Below are positions 17,503 to 25,894 of a stretch of 33,049 bases of DNA, in pieces (positions within the stretch are counted from its first letter, which is position 1; each line of letters begins with the position of its first letter). The notes beneath the pieces are model-generated. The model was given only the letters and a program-made list of their open reading frames with translations, searched no databases and was not told the DNA's origin. The DNA is from CAWFZT01 sp963820415 (GTDB lineage: Bacteria; Chloroflexota; Anaerolineae; Anaerolineales; Anaerolineaceae): the NCBI GenBank assembly GCA_963820415.1, contig CAWFZT010000014.1, positions 1 to 33,049 of the forward strand. The letters are read 5' to 3'. Both the position numbers and the translations under genes were made by a program.

Positions 17503-17913
17503 CTATTTGGCTGCGTTATAGCCGGGGCCTTCCTTGAAGAAGGCCGCATTGATGTCATTGGCAGGTGTAAAATCGATGACTTCGCCAGCCTGCATAGTGC
17601 GAACGACTGGCATGTGCACCGGTTTCCCAAAATGGTCTGTGGCATCGAAAGTCTCGGAATATCCCGGTGTACCAAATTTAGCCGACAAGCGTTCGGTGCC
17701 TTTGGCTTTGTAAGCGGTCGGGACTTCCTCAAGCGGGAAAATTGCCAGGTAAGGGCATTCTGGGACACAGGCGCCGCAGTCGATGCAGGTATCCGGGTCG
17801 ATGTAATACCATGGCCACTCTTCGACGGGCTTTCCAGGTACAATGCATTCCACCGGGCAAACAGTCGCACAGCCGCCATCTCGCAAACACAAATCAGTGA
17901 TCGTGTAAGTCAT
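17503..17913 (-). CDS. Ferredoxin, two Fe-S cluster sites, extended C-terminus
   Basis: An electron carrier of 136 aa. Cluster residues are Cys9, Cys15, Cys19, Cys23 in the first half, and the textbook CIDCGACVPECP in the second, so one 4Fe-4S site is certain and the first site is a variant with wide spacing between its first cysteines (a 3Fe-4S or 4Fe-4S site). The last 65 residues form a tail absent from small bacterial ferredoxins. A GGAGGAG site precedes the ATG. It is 32 bases behind the superoxide dismutase gene and shares its transcript, ending at the strong hairpin at 17456-17483. The partner enzyme is unknown. Confidence 0.88.
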   Translation of the reverse strand: MTYTITDLCLRDGGCATVCPVECIVPGKPVEEWPWYYIDPDTCIDCGACVPECPYLAIFPLEEVPTAYKAKGTERLSAKFGTPGYSETFDATDHFGKPVHMPVVRTMQAGEVIDFTPANDINAAFFKEGPGYNAAK

Positions 17914-17945
17914 TTACTCCTCCAGTTGATCACAGGATACGCTGG

Positions 17946-18557
17946 TTAATGACCTTCTGTAAACCGACGGTCTACTTCATCCCAGTTTACCACATTCCAC
18001 CAATTTGTTAAATAGTCTGCACGGCGATTCTGATACTTTAGATAATAGGCATGTTCCCAAACGTCGACGCCCAGCACCGGGAACAATCCTTCAGAGAGGG
18101 GACTGTCCTGGTTAGGGGTCGAATGCACCATCAGAGAGCCATCTGCCTTCTTGCTCAACCAGGCCCAACCGCTGCCGAAGCGGCCTAACCCGGCTTTTTC
18201 CACTTCGCCTCGAAAGGCCTGGATATTGCCAAACGTCGTTTCGAGCGCCTTAGCCAGCCTGCCCTTAGGCTCTCCATCTCTTGGTGCTCCCATGATTGCC
18301 CAGTACAAATTGTGGTTGTAATAACCACCCGCGTTGTTGCGTACGGCTGTACGGATATCCTCAGGGACTTTGTTCAGATCAGCCAGTATTTTTTCGACAC
18401 GCCAATCGAAAAATTCGGGATGTTTCTCAATGGCCGCATTAAGATTTTTTAAGTAGGTTGCATGATGCTTGGTATAATGGATCTCTACCGTCAAGGCATC
18501 GATAGATGGTTCAAGCGCATTATACGCATAGGGTAGTGGTGCAAGTTCAAATGACAT
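17946..18557 (-). CDS. sodA: Superoxide dismutase, Fe/Mn family (Mn-type residues)
   Basis: Converts superoxide to hydrogen peroxide and oxygen in the cytoplasm. 203 aa, full length. Metal ligands are His27 (EIHYTKHH), His82 (GGYYNHNLYW), Asp165 and His169 (DVWEHAYYLKY). The Gln in PNQDSPL at about 150 and the GlyGly in NAGGYYNH are the pattern of manganese or cambialistic enzymes rather than iron enzymes. An AAGGAG site lies 6-7 bases before the ATG. Transcribed together with the ferredoxin. Its presence shows that the organism meets oxygen, even if it is an anaerobe. Confidence 0.95.
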   Translation of the reverse strand: MSFELAPLPYAYNALEPSIDALTVEIHYTKHHATYLKNLNAAIEKHPEFFDWRVEKILADLNKVPEDIRTAVRNNAGGYYNHNLYWAIMGAPRDGEPKGRLAKALETTFGNIQAFRGEVEKAGLGRFGSGWAWLSKKADGSLMVHSTPNQDSPLSEGLFPVLGVDVWEHAYYLKYQNRRADYLTNWWNVVNWDEVDRRFTEGH

Positions 18558-18646
18558 TTCAAACTCCTTATCAATTTTATTATTAGATTTATAAACACAA
18601 TCAAATCCACCTATTCATATCTTTATTGTAGTAATTATTTGCAGCC

Positions 18647-19594
18647 TTGTCAATTAAACCCGCATTAGAAAGTTATGCAAAACCGAAATTACCCCCGCTA
18701 GCGGTACTGGCGTTTGGTATCCTGGCCGCGTCGACGGCCTCATTATTCATCCGCTATGCTCAACGAGATATCCCGTCTATCGTGATTGCGGCTTACCGGC
18801 TCAGCCTGGCGACATTGGCGCTGACCCCGGTCGTATTGACTCGCTACCGTAAAGAGCTTATGAGCCTGACTGCCAGGCAGGTGCTGCTTTTATGTATGTC
18901 TGGGTTATTCCTGGCGTTTCATTTCGCCGCCTGGATTACATCCTTGCAGTACACTACCGTGGCGAGCTCAGTCGTGCTGGTTACAACCACGCCGCTGTGG
19001 GTGGCTTTTTTATCTCCTATCATCCTGAAAGAACAACCCGGCAAAGCCATCTGGATCGGCCTTTTGATTGCTTTGGCAGGGGGAACGGTGGTCAGCCTGG
19101 GTCAGAGTTGTGCCGTACAAAACGGGTATTTACAATGCCCCCCATTGGCCGAGTTCATCCGAGCGGAGAACTTCACCGGGAACCTGTTGGCGCTGGTGGG
19201 CGCCTGGATGGCGACCGGTTATATGTTGATTGGCCGGCGGTTACGCTCGTCGCTGGCTTTGACCAGCTATATTTACGTTGTTTATGGGGCTGCAGCGGTA
19301 GCCTTGTTACTGATGGTCGTCGTCACCGGGGAAAAAATGGTTGGTTATTCACCGCAGTCTTACCTGTATTGCCTGGCGCTGGCCCTGATCCCGCAACTGT
19401 TCGGGCATTCGTCCTATAACTGGGCGTTGAAATATGTATCAGCGGTCTTTGTGTCGGTTAGCATGCTAGGCGAGCCGATTGGTTCGACCATTCTGGCGCT
19501 GCTGTTCCTGAAGGAGACGCCCACCTTTCTCGAGCTGGGCGGTGGGGTCTTGATCCTGGTTGGGATTTACCTGGCGTCCAGAAATTATCCATAA
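18647..19594 (+). CDS. EamA/DMT-superfamily transporter
   Basis: A 315-aa inner-membrane protein with ten predicted helices in two EamA repeats. The first repeat runs from LAVLAFGILAASTASLFIRYA to the GLLIALAGGTVVSLG segment; the second from LLALVGAWMATGYMLIG to the terminal GGGVLILVGIYLA. Between helices 5 and 6 there is an unusual loop with two cysteines (SCAVQNGYLQCPP). DMT proteins export metabolites or amino acids, and the substrate cannot be told from sequence. The start is a TTG at 18647 with no clear ribosome site. It is transcribed away from the sod operon. Confidence 0.88.
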   Translation: MSIKPALESYAKPKLPPLAVLAFGILAASTASLFIRYAQRDIPSIVIAAYRLSLATLALTPVVLTRYRKELMSLTARQVLLLCMSGLFLAFHFAAWITSLQYTTVASSVVLVTTTPLWVAFLSPIILKEQPGKAIWIGLLIALAGGTVVSLGQSCAVQNGYLQCPPLAEFIRAENFTGNLLALVGAWMATGYMLIGRRLRSSLALTSYIYVVYGAAAVALLLMVVVTGEKMVGYSPQSYLYCLALALIPQLFGHSSYNWALKYVSAVFVSVSMLGEPIGSTILALLFLKETPTFLELGGGVLILVGIYLASRNYP

Positions 19595-19613
19595 GATTTT
19601 TGAAAATTTATGG
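19589..19613 (+). terminator. Candidate terminator after the EamA transporter
   Basis: CCATAA and TTATGG arms with inner ATTT/AAAT pairing form a hairpin overlapping the stop codon. It is followed on the plus strand by a T-rich stretch (GGTTTATTTTCTTTA). A/U-rich, hence weak. Confidence 0.45.
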
Positions 19614-19625
19614 GGTTTATTTTCT

Positions 19626-21161
19626 TTATATATGTCCCTGCATAACCAATTCCTCTTTCACTATGCCCTTTGTTCGGTAATACAGGTAGTTTGCTTCTGT
19701 AATGCGGCTGATCAGGTCCAGGTTAGTGAACACGTCCGCTGGCATGCGCCAGCTCCAATTGTTCCCGGTAGTGCCCGGCAGGTTCATACGCGCCTGGCTG
19801 CCCAGGCTTAAAAAATCCTGCAAAGGCGCCAGGGTCAATTCGGCCACCGAGGACCAGATAGCCCGGATCATGTCCCAGGCGATATCGTCTGCGGAGCGGG
19901 CCAGGTAGCGCCGGCAGAAATCCCGTTCGCTTTCCGGGGCAGTGCGGTACCAGCCTCGTGAAGTGTCGTTATCATGCGTGCCGGTATAGGCGACGCAGTT
20001 GGTTGGATAATTATGGGGTAAGAAGGGGTCAGAGGAGTCGGTCGAAAAGGCGAATTGAAGCAGCTTCATCCCCGGCAGCTTGAACTGTTCTCGTAGCGCG
20101 ACCACGTCGGGCGTAATCTTGCCCAGATCTTCAGCGATGATCGGCAGCCCACCCAAGGCTTTATCGATGGCCTTGAACAAACTGGCGCCTGGCCCCGGCT
20201 TCCATTTACCAACCACGGCGGTAGTCATTTTTGCTGGGATTTCCCAGTAACCGGCAAATCCACGAAAATGGTCCAGGCGGATGATGTCTACGATCTGTAA
20301 AGTGGCGCGCAAGCGCTGAATCCACCATTCATATCCGCTCTTCCGGTGTAAATCCCACCGGTACAACGGATTTCCCCACAACTGCCCGGTGCGTGAGAAA
20401 TAATCCGGGGGTACGCCGGCCACAACGGTCGGCAAGCCCTTTTCATTCAGATAGAACAAATCAGGGTGAGACCAGGTTTCGGCGCTGTCGTAAGCGACAA
20501 AGATTGGTACGTCCCCGATGATCTGGATGCCTTTTTTGTTGGCGAACTGGCGGAGGGCGCGCCATTGTTTAAAGAAGAGGAACTGGCGCAACTCGTGCCG
20601 CTGGATAGCTTCCGCATGATTTTCTGTAAACTCCCTCAAGGCTTGCGGCTGCCGGCTGCATAAAGCTTCGGGCCAATCTTTCCACGACACTCCACCGTTG
20701 GCTTCTTTTATGGCCATGAACAGGCCAAAATCATCTAGCCAGAAAGCATGTTCATTCTTGAACTCTGCCACCTCGGCTTGCAGGGCTGGGGAAGCAGATC
20801 GCTGGAAATGATGGAAAGCCCGGTCAAAAATCTTCAATTTCCATGGGATCACATCGCCATAATTGACTTTGTCAACAGGAAAATCAGGCCGGTCCGCCAG
20901 GTCTTTGCGAGTGAGCAGGCCCTCCTCCAGGAGCAAAGCCGGGCTGACCAGGTAGGGATTGCCCGCCATGGCAGAAAAGCACTGGTAAGGGGAATCGCCA
21001 TAACCAGTGGGTCCCAATGCCAGGACCTGCCAAAGGCTACACCCGACCTTATCTAAGAGATTTACCCACCGGTAGGCTTCGGGACCCAGGTCGCCAATCC
21101 CGTCCGGTCCCGGCAGACTGGTAGGGTGAAGGATGATTCCCGAAGATCGTATAAATTTCAT
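19626..21161 (-). CDS. malQ: 4-alpha-glucanotransferase (amylomaltase), GH77
   Basis: Moves alpha-1,4-glucan segments between maltodextrins, releasing glucose. 511 aa. It opens with the family hallmark SSGIILHPTSLPGPDGIGDLG and WQVLALGPTGYGDSPYQ. The catalytic residues lie in DIIRLDHFRGFAGYW (nucleophile Asp), IIAEDLG (acid/base Glu) and AYTGTHDNDT (stabilising Asp). The ATG at 21161 is chosen because AAGGAG lies 8 bases upstream; 12 more codons are open before it but have no ribosome site. It follows the amidohydrolase gene by 68 bases. It probably serves glycogen or maltodextrin use, with released glucose going to the polyphosphate glucokinase. Confidence 0.95.
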   Translation of the reverse strand: MKFIRSSGIILHPTSLPGPDGIGDLGPEAYRWVNLLDKVGCSLWQVLALGPTGYGDSPYQCFSAMAGNPYLVSPALLLEEGLLTRKDLADRPDFPVDKVNYGDVIPWKLKIFDRAFHHFQRSASPALQAEVAEFKNEHAFWLDDFGLFMAIKEANGGVSWKDWPEALCSRQPQALREFTENHAEAIQRHELRQFLFFKQWRALRQFANKKGIQIIGDVPIFVAYDSAETWSHPDLFYLNEKGLPTVVAGVPPDYFSRTGQLWGNPLYRWDLHRKSGYEWWIQRLRATLQIVDIIRLDHFRGFAGYWEIPAKMTTAVVGKWKPGPGASLFKAIDKALGGLPIIAEDLGKITPDVVALREQFKLPGMKLLQFAFSTDSSDPFLPHNYPTNCVAYTGTHDNDTSRGWYRTAPESERDFCRRYLARSADDIAWDMIRAIWSSVAELTLAPLQDFLSLGSQARMNLPGTTGNNWSWRMPADVFTNLDLISRITEANYLYYRTKGIVKEELVMQGHI

Positions 21162-21229
21162 TGGGCGGTCTCCTTGATAATTCTTGGATTTTTTCAATTG
21201 CTTACTTATTATCGTCTATTTATTTCGGC

Positions 21230-23206
21230 TTACATTGTTTCCACGATATCGACGTATTCTTCGCTGATGTTATCTTCTGGAGAGGCTTTCAAGTAGTTGA
21301 TCAGATCAATGGCCAGGCTGGATTTCAGTTCAGCATCCTTCCTGCTCCAGGTGCGGCTCTTGACTTCCAGGAAGAAGCCCAGCTCGGGTTTACTGAGTGT
21401 GTCGACGTTGATATAAAATTCAATGCCGTTGAAACGGATCAGGTAGCGCAAGCGGTCTTTTTCGATTTCCAGCTCACGGCTGGGTTTGAAATATTCCCGG
21501 TAGAAGCGCAGGGTTTGGGTAGCGGGGGCAATGAAACGGCTGCGGGAGAGGAGGACTTTTTGCGGGAAGTTATACTCACTGACTTGACCGACCAAAGTGA
21601 GGCGTGTGCGCACGGTCAAAACCTGGCCTGATTCATCGATGAAGTCATCCTCCCGATAACGTAGGCGGCCTTGCTGGGGGTCTTCGAACACAAAGTAGGT
21701 ATCATACTGGCGATAATGGCGCTGGCGGATGATTTCAATATCCGGTTGGTGTAACCCCTCCAAAACATGGGTTGGGTCTTTGAGGCGTACTTTGGCCTGC
21801 ACCTCGTAAGATTCTTCCTGGGTGGCGCCTCCAATCGCAACCAGTTTGGACAAAATGGATTGTTCGCGTTGGATCAAGAAGATGTCGATGCGTTGGGCGT
21901 ACTGCTGGCTTTCCTTGACCAGGTTGGTTTCGTCGATGGTGAGCAACTGCCGATCTCTTAACACCCATTTGCCTTCGATCATTACGTCAGTTACATCGCT
22001 GGCTTTACCGGCGTAAATAATCTGGGCATAAGTGCCGTTGGGATCGTGGCGAAAGCGTGGCGAATTATGCAGGGAGGACAGGTCGACCAGGATCAGGTCG
22101 GCGCGCTTTCCTGGTTCGAGGCTGCCGGTAATATCTCCCAGGTGCAGGGCGCGCGCCCCCAGACGCGTCGCCATCGCTAAAACCGTGCGGGCTGGTAGGG
22201 CGGTGGGGTCTCCGCTGATCCCTTTGGACAGAAAGGCGGCCAGGCGGATTTCTTCGAACATATCCAGGTCGTTATTCGAAGCCGGACCATCGGTACCAAT
22301 ACCGACGTTCATGCCAAGCTCGATCATGCGCCGCACCGGAGCAGCCCCTGAGGCCAGCTTTAGGTTGGAGGAAGGATTATGGGAGACACCGGCCTTTGCA
22401 TGCAGCAAAGTGCGCATCTCACCTTCGTCGATGTGCACGCAGTGGGCCGCCAGCACTTTGGCTTCCAGCAAACCTTGCTTTTTCACGTACGGGACGACCG
22501 GCATGCCCTGTTCATTGCGCATGTTCTCCACTTCCAGAGCAGTTTCAGAGATGTGGGTGTGGAGCGGGACGTCGAACTCTTGCGCCAGGCCGGCTGCCAG
22601 GTGTAGAATTTCCGCTGTGCAGGTGTAGGGCGCATGGGGAGCCACGGAAGGGACAATCAGGGGGTGGTTTTTCCAGCGCTGGATAAAATTACGCGCGGAA
22701 GAAAGCGATTCCTCAAAATCGCGGGCGTCCGGGGTAGGGAATTTGAGAACGGTTTGAGAACATACCGCGCGCATGCCCACCTGGGCTACAGCTTCGGCAA
22801 TAGTTTCTTCGAAGTAATACATATCCGCAAAGCAGGTCACGCCACTGCGCAGCATCTCGGCGCACGCCAGGCGAGCGCCCAGGCGAACGAAATCGGGAGA
22901 GACAAACTCACGTTCGACCGGCATCATATAACCTAAAAGCCAGACATCCAGGCGAAGGTCATCCGCCAGGCCGCGTAGCAAGGTCATGGGCACGTGGGTA
23001 TGCGCGTTCACCAGACCGGGCATGAGCACCTTCCCGGCGCAGTCCAGCCTTGCTGCTGGAGTATACTTCCCTTCAATCTGCGCCTGGGGACCTACTGCCA
23101 CGATCGTATTGCCTGTAATAGCCACTGCCCCGGGTTCATACTGATGAAAGCCTTCGTCCATGGCCAGGACGATGGCGTTGGTTAGCAGCAGATCAATTTT
23201 TTCCAT
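21230..23206 (-). CDS. Amidohydrolase (MTA/SAH deaminase type) fused to a CYTH-like domain
   Basis: 658 aa, continuous frame. Residues 1-430 are a cytosine-deaminase-like amidohydrolase: NAHTHVPMTLLRG (metal His69, His71), VAPHAPYTC, THISET, AHCVH and IGTDGPASNNDLDMF, matching 5-methylthioadenosine/S-adenosylhomocysteine deaminases (MtaD). After a linker, residues from about 455 on resemble a CYTH (triphosphate tunnel) domain: YEVQAKVRLKD, TYFVFEDP, RLRYREDD, VRTRLTLVG, FYINVDTL and FFLEVKSRTW. The expected ExExK start of CYTH is degenerate (EVQAK). The deaminase should recycle nucleoside by-products of S-adenosylmethionine; the second domain may bind or cleave a nucleotide or triphosphate, which is inference. 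Fifteen bases behind cinA, so co-transcribed. Confidence 0.82.
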   Translation of the reverse strand: MEKIDLLLTNAIVLAMDEGFHQYEPGAVAITGNTIVAVGPQAQIEGKYTPAARLDCAGKVLMPGLVNAHTHVPMTLLRGLADDLRLDVWLLGYMMPVEREFVSPDFVRLGARLACAEMLRSGVTCFADMYYFEETIAEAVAQVGMRAVCSQTVLKFPTPDARDFEESLSSARNFIQRWKNHPLIVPSVAPHAPYTCTAEILHLAAGLAQEFDVPLHTHISETALEVENMRNEQGMPVVPYVKKQGLLEAKVLAAHCVHIDEGEMRTLLHAKAGVSHNPSSNLKLASGAAPVRRMIELGMNVGIGTDGPASNNDLDMFEEIRLAAFLSKGISGDPTALPARTVLAMATRLGARALHLGDITGSLEPGKRADLILVDLSSLHNSPRFRHDPNGTYAQIIYAGKASDVTDVMIEGKWVLRDRQLLTIDETNLVKESQQYAQRIDIFLIQREQSILSKLVAIGGATQEESYEVQAKVRLKDPTHVLEGLHQPDIEIIRQRHYRQYDTYFVFEDPQQGRLRYREDDFIDESGQVLTVRTRLTLVGQVSEYNFPQKVLLSRSRFIAPATQTLRFYREYFKPSRELEIEKDRLRYLIRFNGIEFYINVDTLSKPELGFFLEVKSRTWSRKDAELKSSLAIDLINYLKASPEDNISEEYVDIVETM

Positions 23207-23221
23207 TTTTTCCTATTAATA

Positions 23222-24370
23222 CTAAGGCATATTTCTTCGTAAATAATCCAGGCTCATGTTAACAGCCCAGGGAATGCCATTGGCTGGCGGACCACCATAA
23301 TAAAATGAATCGTTCTTTTTCCCAAAAGGAGAGACGACATCGATCTTTACCAGTTGTTTTTCTACTCCAGGCTGATAATTCACAGTTAGGATGGCATCCG
23401 CTTGGAACTCATCATTGATTTTTGAGATATTTTCGATCAGTATATTTTCGTCGGATACCTGGGGTAAGACGACTACCTGTTCTTTGGGGAAATGGGCGCG
23501 CTTCAACGCTCCACCCAACTCACCACCCAACCCGCATTCAACTACCAATAGCTTCCAACCCAGAGCAGAGAGTTTTTTCACCGTTACCTCTTCGAGGGTG
23601 TTAAAATCATCCCCAAAAATCGCATCGCCCAGGCGCTGGCGCACTATCTCGGCCAACTCATCGATCAACCGGTCAGCCTCCTCGATGGAATCGGCTTTGG
23701 CGGTCACGCGGATATCTACCTGCCCGGGATGAGCCAGCAGGCCAACTGTTGGGTTCCGGTAGGTTTCCAGGTCGCCAATCCATTCGTCCACTTGCGACTC
23801 TCCAAGTCCGGATACGTGCAGAACTTTGGCCTTAATCGTACCTTTCAGTGTATATCTTTGCCTGAGATAAGGCATGACTACGTGCTCGATCAGGTACTCC
23901 ATTTCGCGGGGAACACCTGGCAAACTGATGATAGAATGCTCCCCTGTCTCATAAATGAATGAAGGGGCGGTTCCGACCGGGTTTTCGACCGGAATGGCGC
24001 CTTTAGGGATGTAAGCCTGACGGCGGTTGTTTTCGGTCGTCAGCCGGTTATAACGTTTGAAGCGCGCTACAATCTGGTCCCACAATTCAGGTCTGAATTC
24101 TGTTTCGACGCCCATCGCCAGAGCTACTGCCTGGCGCGTTGGGTCATCTACGGTTGGCCCCAGACCGCCGGTTGTGATAATAATATTCGTCCTGCTTAAA
24201 GCTTCCTGAATAGCCTGGGCAATCCGCTTGGTGTTATCCCCCACGATGGTCGCCCGAAAAATATCAATCCCGGCGTCGCGCAGAATACGCGCCAGATAAC
24301 GTGTGTTGGTATCCTGGATCTCTCCTAACAAGAGCTCGGTGCCGATGGCAATGATCTCAGCAGAAGGCAT
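23222..24370 (-). CDS. cinA: CinA family protein with a diverged C-terminal domain
   Basis: 382 aa. Residues 1-170 are the MoCF-like COG1058 domain (EIIAIGTELLLGEIQDTN, TTGGLGPTVDD, SLPGVPREM), which in characterised CinA proteins hydrolyses ADP-ribose and related dinucleotides. The last 125 residues correspond in position to the PncC nicotinamide-nucleotide deamidase domain, but the catalytic ESCTGG motif reads ECGLGG (278-283) with no serine, so that activity is probably lost. The ATG at 24370 has a GGAG site 5 bases upstream. It leads a probable operon with the amidohydrolase-CYTH fusion and malQ, a nucleotide-salvage hint for the first two. Confidence 0.88.
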   Translation of the reverse strand: MPSAEIIAIGTELLLGEIQDTNTRYLARILRDAGIDIFRATIVGDNTKRIAQAIQEALSRTNIIITTGGLGPTVDDPTRQAVALAMGVETEFRPELWDQIVARFKRYNRLTTENNRRQAYIPKGAIPVENPVGTAPSFIYETGEHSIISLPGVPREMEYLIEHVVMPYLRQRYTLKGTIKAKVLHVSGLGESQVDEWIGDLETYRNPTVGLLAHPGQVDIRVTAKADSIEEADRLIDELAEIVRQRLGDAIFGDDFNTLEEVTVKKLSALGWKLLVVECGLGGELGGALKRAHFPKEQVVVLPQVSDENILIENISKINDEFQADAILTVNYQPGVEKQLVKIDVVSPFGKKNDSFYYGGPPANGIPWAVNMSLDYLRRNMP

Positions 24371-24515
24371 TTTATCTCCATATTTAATAATGGGGTACAA
24401 TTCTTTGAGGATGGATCATTTTCTCTCCAGGTGGCGCTGGTAAATCCCCAGGGTGTGGTTAGTTTAACACGAAATTATAAAATGTCAAACAACTTGCTAA
24501 AAATCGGTCAATATT

Positions 24516-24573
24516 GTGGCTCACGTGCCCAATCCAAAATCTGGGGTTTCACCACGGAAATTCCCAGAGAACC
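24516..24573 (+). repeat. Dispersed palindromic repeat, copy C
   Basis: The centre CAAAATCTGGGG, then CCACGG, then AAATTCCCAGAGAACC match copy B in the same order. An identical 8-mer CAATATTG stands on both sides (24509-24516 and 24573-24580). It lies between divergent cinA and yraN. Confidence 0.65.
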
Positions 24574-24600
24574 AATATTGTCCTGTCAGGTACGTTAGAA

Positions 24601-24963
24601 ATGGCCAGGCGGCAAACAATAGGTAGCTGGGGTGAAGAGGTAGCCGCACAATTCCTGCAGAAAAAAGGGTACGAAATCATGCAGCGCAATGTGCGCACTT
24701 CTTATGGAGAGCTAGATCTCATCGCCCGCTGCGGCGCGACCATCGTGTTCGTCGAGGTAAAAACCCGCACGAGCAGTTCGTTTGGCCTACCAGAAATTTC
24801 AGTAGGCGAGCGGAAAATCCAGCATTTACTGGATGCAGCCCAGGCTTTTATGCAGCTTTATTCAGGACCAGAGGAGGAATGGCGTGTGGATGTAATCGCT
24901 ATTGAAGGTTATCCTGGTGGACCTGATCCACACATAGAAGTGTTTGAGAATGCTGTATCCTGA
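24601..24963 (+). CDS. yraN: YraN family protein (UPF0102), nuclease fold
   Basis: 120 aa, typical length. The family pattern is complete: GSWGEEVAAQFLQKKGYEI, then GELDLIARCGATIVFVEVKTR, the restriction-endonuclease-like core with Glu/Asp and the ExK motif. The biological role is not settled in any organism, though a DNA-repair or Holliday-junction role has been suggested from the fold. The ATG at 24601 is the first one fitting the family N-terminus. It overlaps the start of miaA by 14 bases, so the two are one transcript. A repeat copy lies 20 bases upstream. Confidence 0.9.
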   Translation: MARRQTIGSWGEEVAAQFLQKKGYEIMQRNVRTSYGELDLIARCGATIVFVEVKTRTSSSFGLPEISVGERKIQHLLDAAQAFMQLYSGPEEEWRVDVIAIEGYPGGPDPHIEVFENAVS

Positions 24964-25894
24964 TGTCCCTGCTCCGCTCGTGGTCATATTGGGGCCGACT
25001 GCGGTTGGCAAAACCGAGGTAGCCTTACAACTGGCTGAACGGTTAGGCGCCGAAATCGTCTCGGCCGATTCCCGTCTCTTTTATCGCGGCATGGATATTG
25101 GCACAGCCAAGCCTACTCCGGCGGAAATGGAGCGCGTACCCCACCATTTGATTAACGTAGCTAACCCTGATGAGGGGTGGAGCCTGACGTTATTCCAGGA
25201 GTTTGCCCGTCATGTTATCCATGAGATCCATAAGCGTCGGCGTTTGCCCTTTTTGGTAGGAGGGACCGGGCAGTATATCCGGGCAGTCATCGAAGGCTGG
25301 CAACCGCCAACCCAGCAGCCCGACTCACAGTTGAGAAACGCTTTAGAAAAATGGGCCTTAGAAATCGGTCCGGTAGAACTCCACCGCCGGCTGGCTGTTT
25401 TGGATGAAGAGGCGGCTGGCAAGATTCAACCTCAAAATTTGCGCCGAACGGTGCGTGCCCTGGAAGTTATCTTCTGTACTGGGGAGAGGTTTTCGTCACA
25501 AAAGCGGCGCCAGGGGTCTCCTTATTCTTTATTACTTATCGGGTTGACCCGGCCAAGACCAGAATTATATGCTCGCATCGATGCCCGTATCGATGCCATG
25601 CTGGCTGCCGGGTTCCAGGATGAAGTTCGCAGTCTTTTATCCCGCGGCTATTCTCCCGATCTTCCGCCCCTTTCAGCGATTGGCTATCGCGAGATAATTG
25701 CTTGCTTGCGCGGTCAAATGACGGTGGATGGAGCTATCGTTGAAATGAAACGCCTGACACACCAATTCGTGCGGCGGCAAGCAAATTGGTTCAAAGCAAG
25801 TAATCCTAATATCCGCTGGTTTACGATGAGCCCAACTACCGTGGATGAACTTGAAACCTTTATCCGGTCAGGAAAGGGCTGGCTAGTTAGTTAA
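24950..25894 (+). CDS. miaA: tRNA dimethylallyltransferase MiaA
   Basis: Adds the dimethylallyl group to A37 of tRNAs that read UNN codons. 314 aa. The P-loop is GPTAVGKTE (residues about 16-24), followed by SADSRLFYRGMDIGTAKP, the VGGTGQYIRAVIEGW motif, and the C-terminal segment FVRRQANWF that contacts tRNA. The ATG at 24950 lies inside the end of yraN; a TTG six bases earlier is less likely. The last 8 bases overlap the 3' end of ftsH on the other strand, a tight tail-to-tail arrangement without room for a separate terminator. Confidence 0.95.
   Translation: MLYPDVPAPLVVILGPTAVGKTEVALQLAERLGAEIVSADSRLFYRGMDIGTAKPTPAEMERVPHHLINVANPDEGWSLTLFQEFARHVIHEIHKRRRLPFLVGGTGQYIRAVIEGWQPPTQQPDSQLRNALEKWALEIGPVELHRRLAVLDEEAAGKIQPQNLRRTVRALEVIFCTGERFSSQKRRQGSPYSLLLIGLTRPRPELYARIDARIDAMLAAGFQDEVRSLLSRGYSPDLPPLSAIGYREIIACLRGQMTVDGAIVEMKRLTHQFVRRQANWFKASNPNIRWFTMSPTTVDELETFIRSGKGWLVS

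Noticed and set aside
24431..24462. Possible fourth copy of the dispersed repeat (GGTAAATCCCCAGGG)
   Set aside because: Only about a dozen bases agree with the 3' block and the hairpin centre is missing; too short to call.
24476..24500. Promoter of cinA using a TTGACA with a nearby TATAAT on the minus strand
   Set aside because: The two boxes are only 3 bases apart and cannot work together; the correctly spaced -10 is poor.
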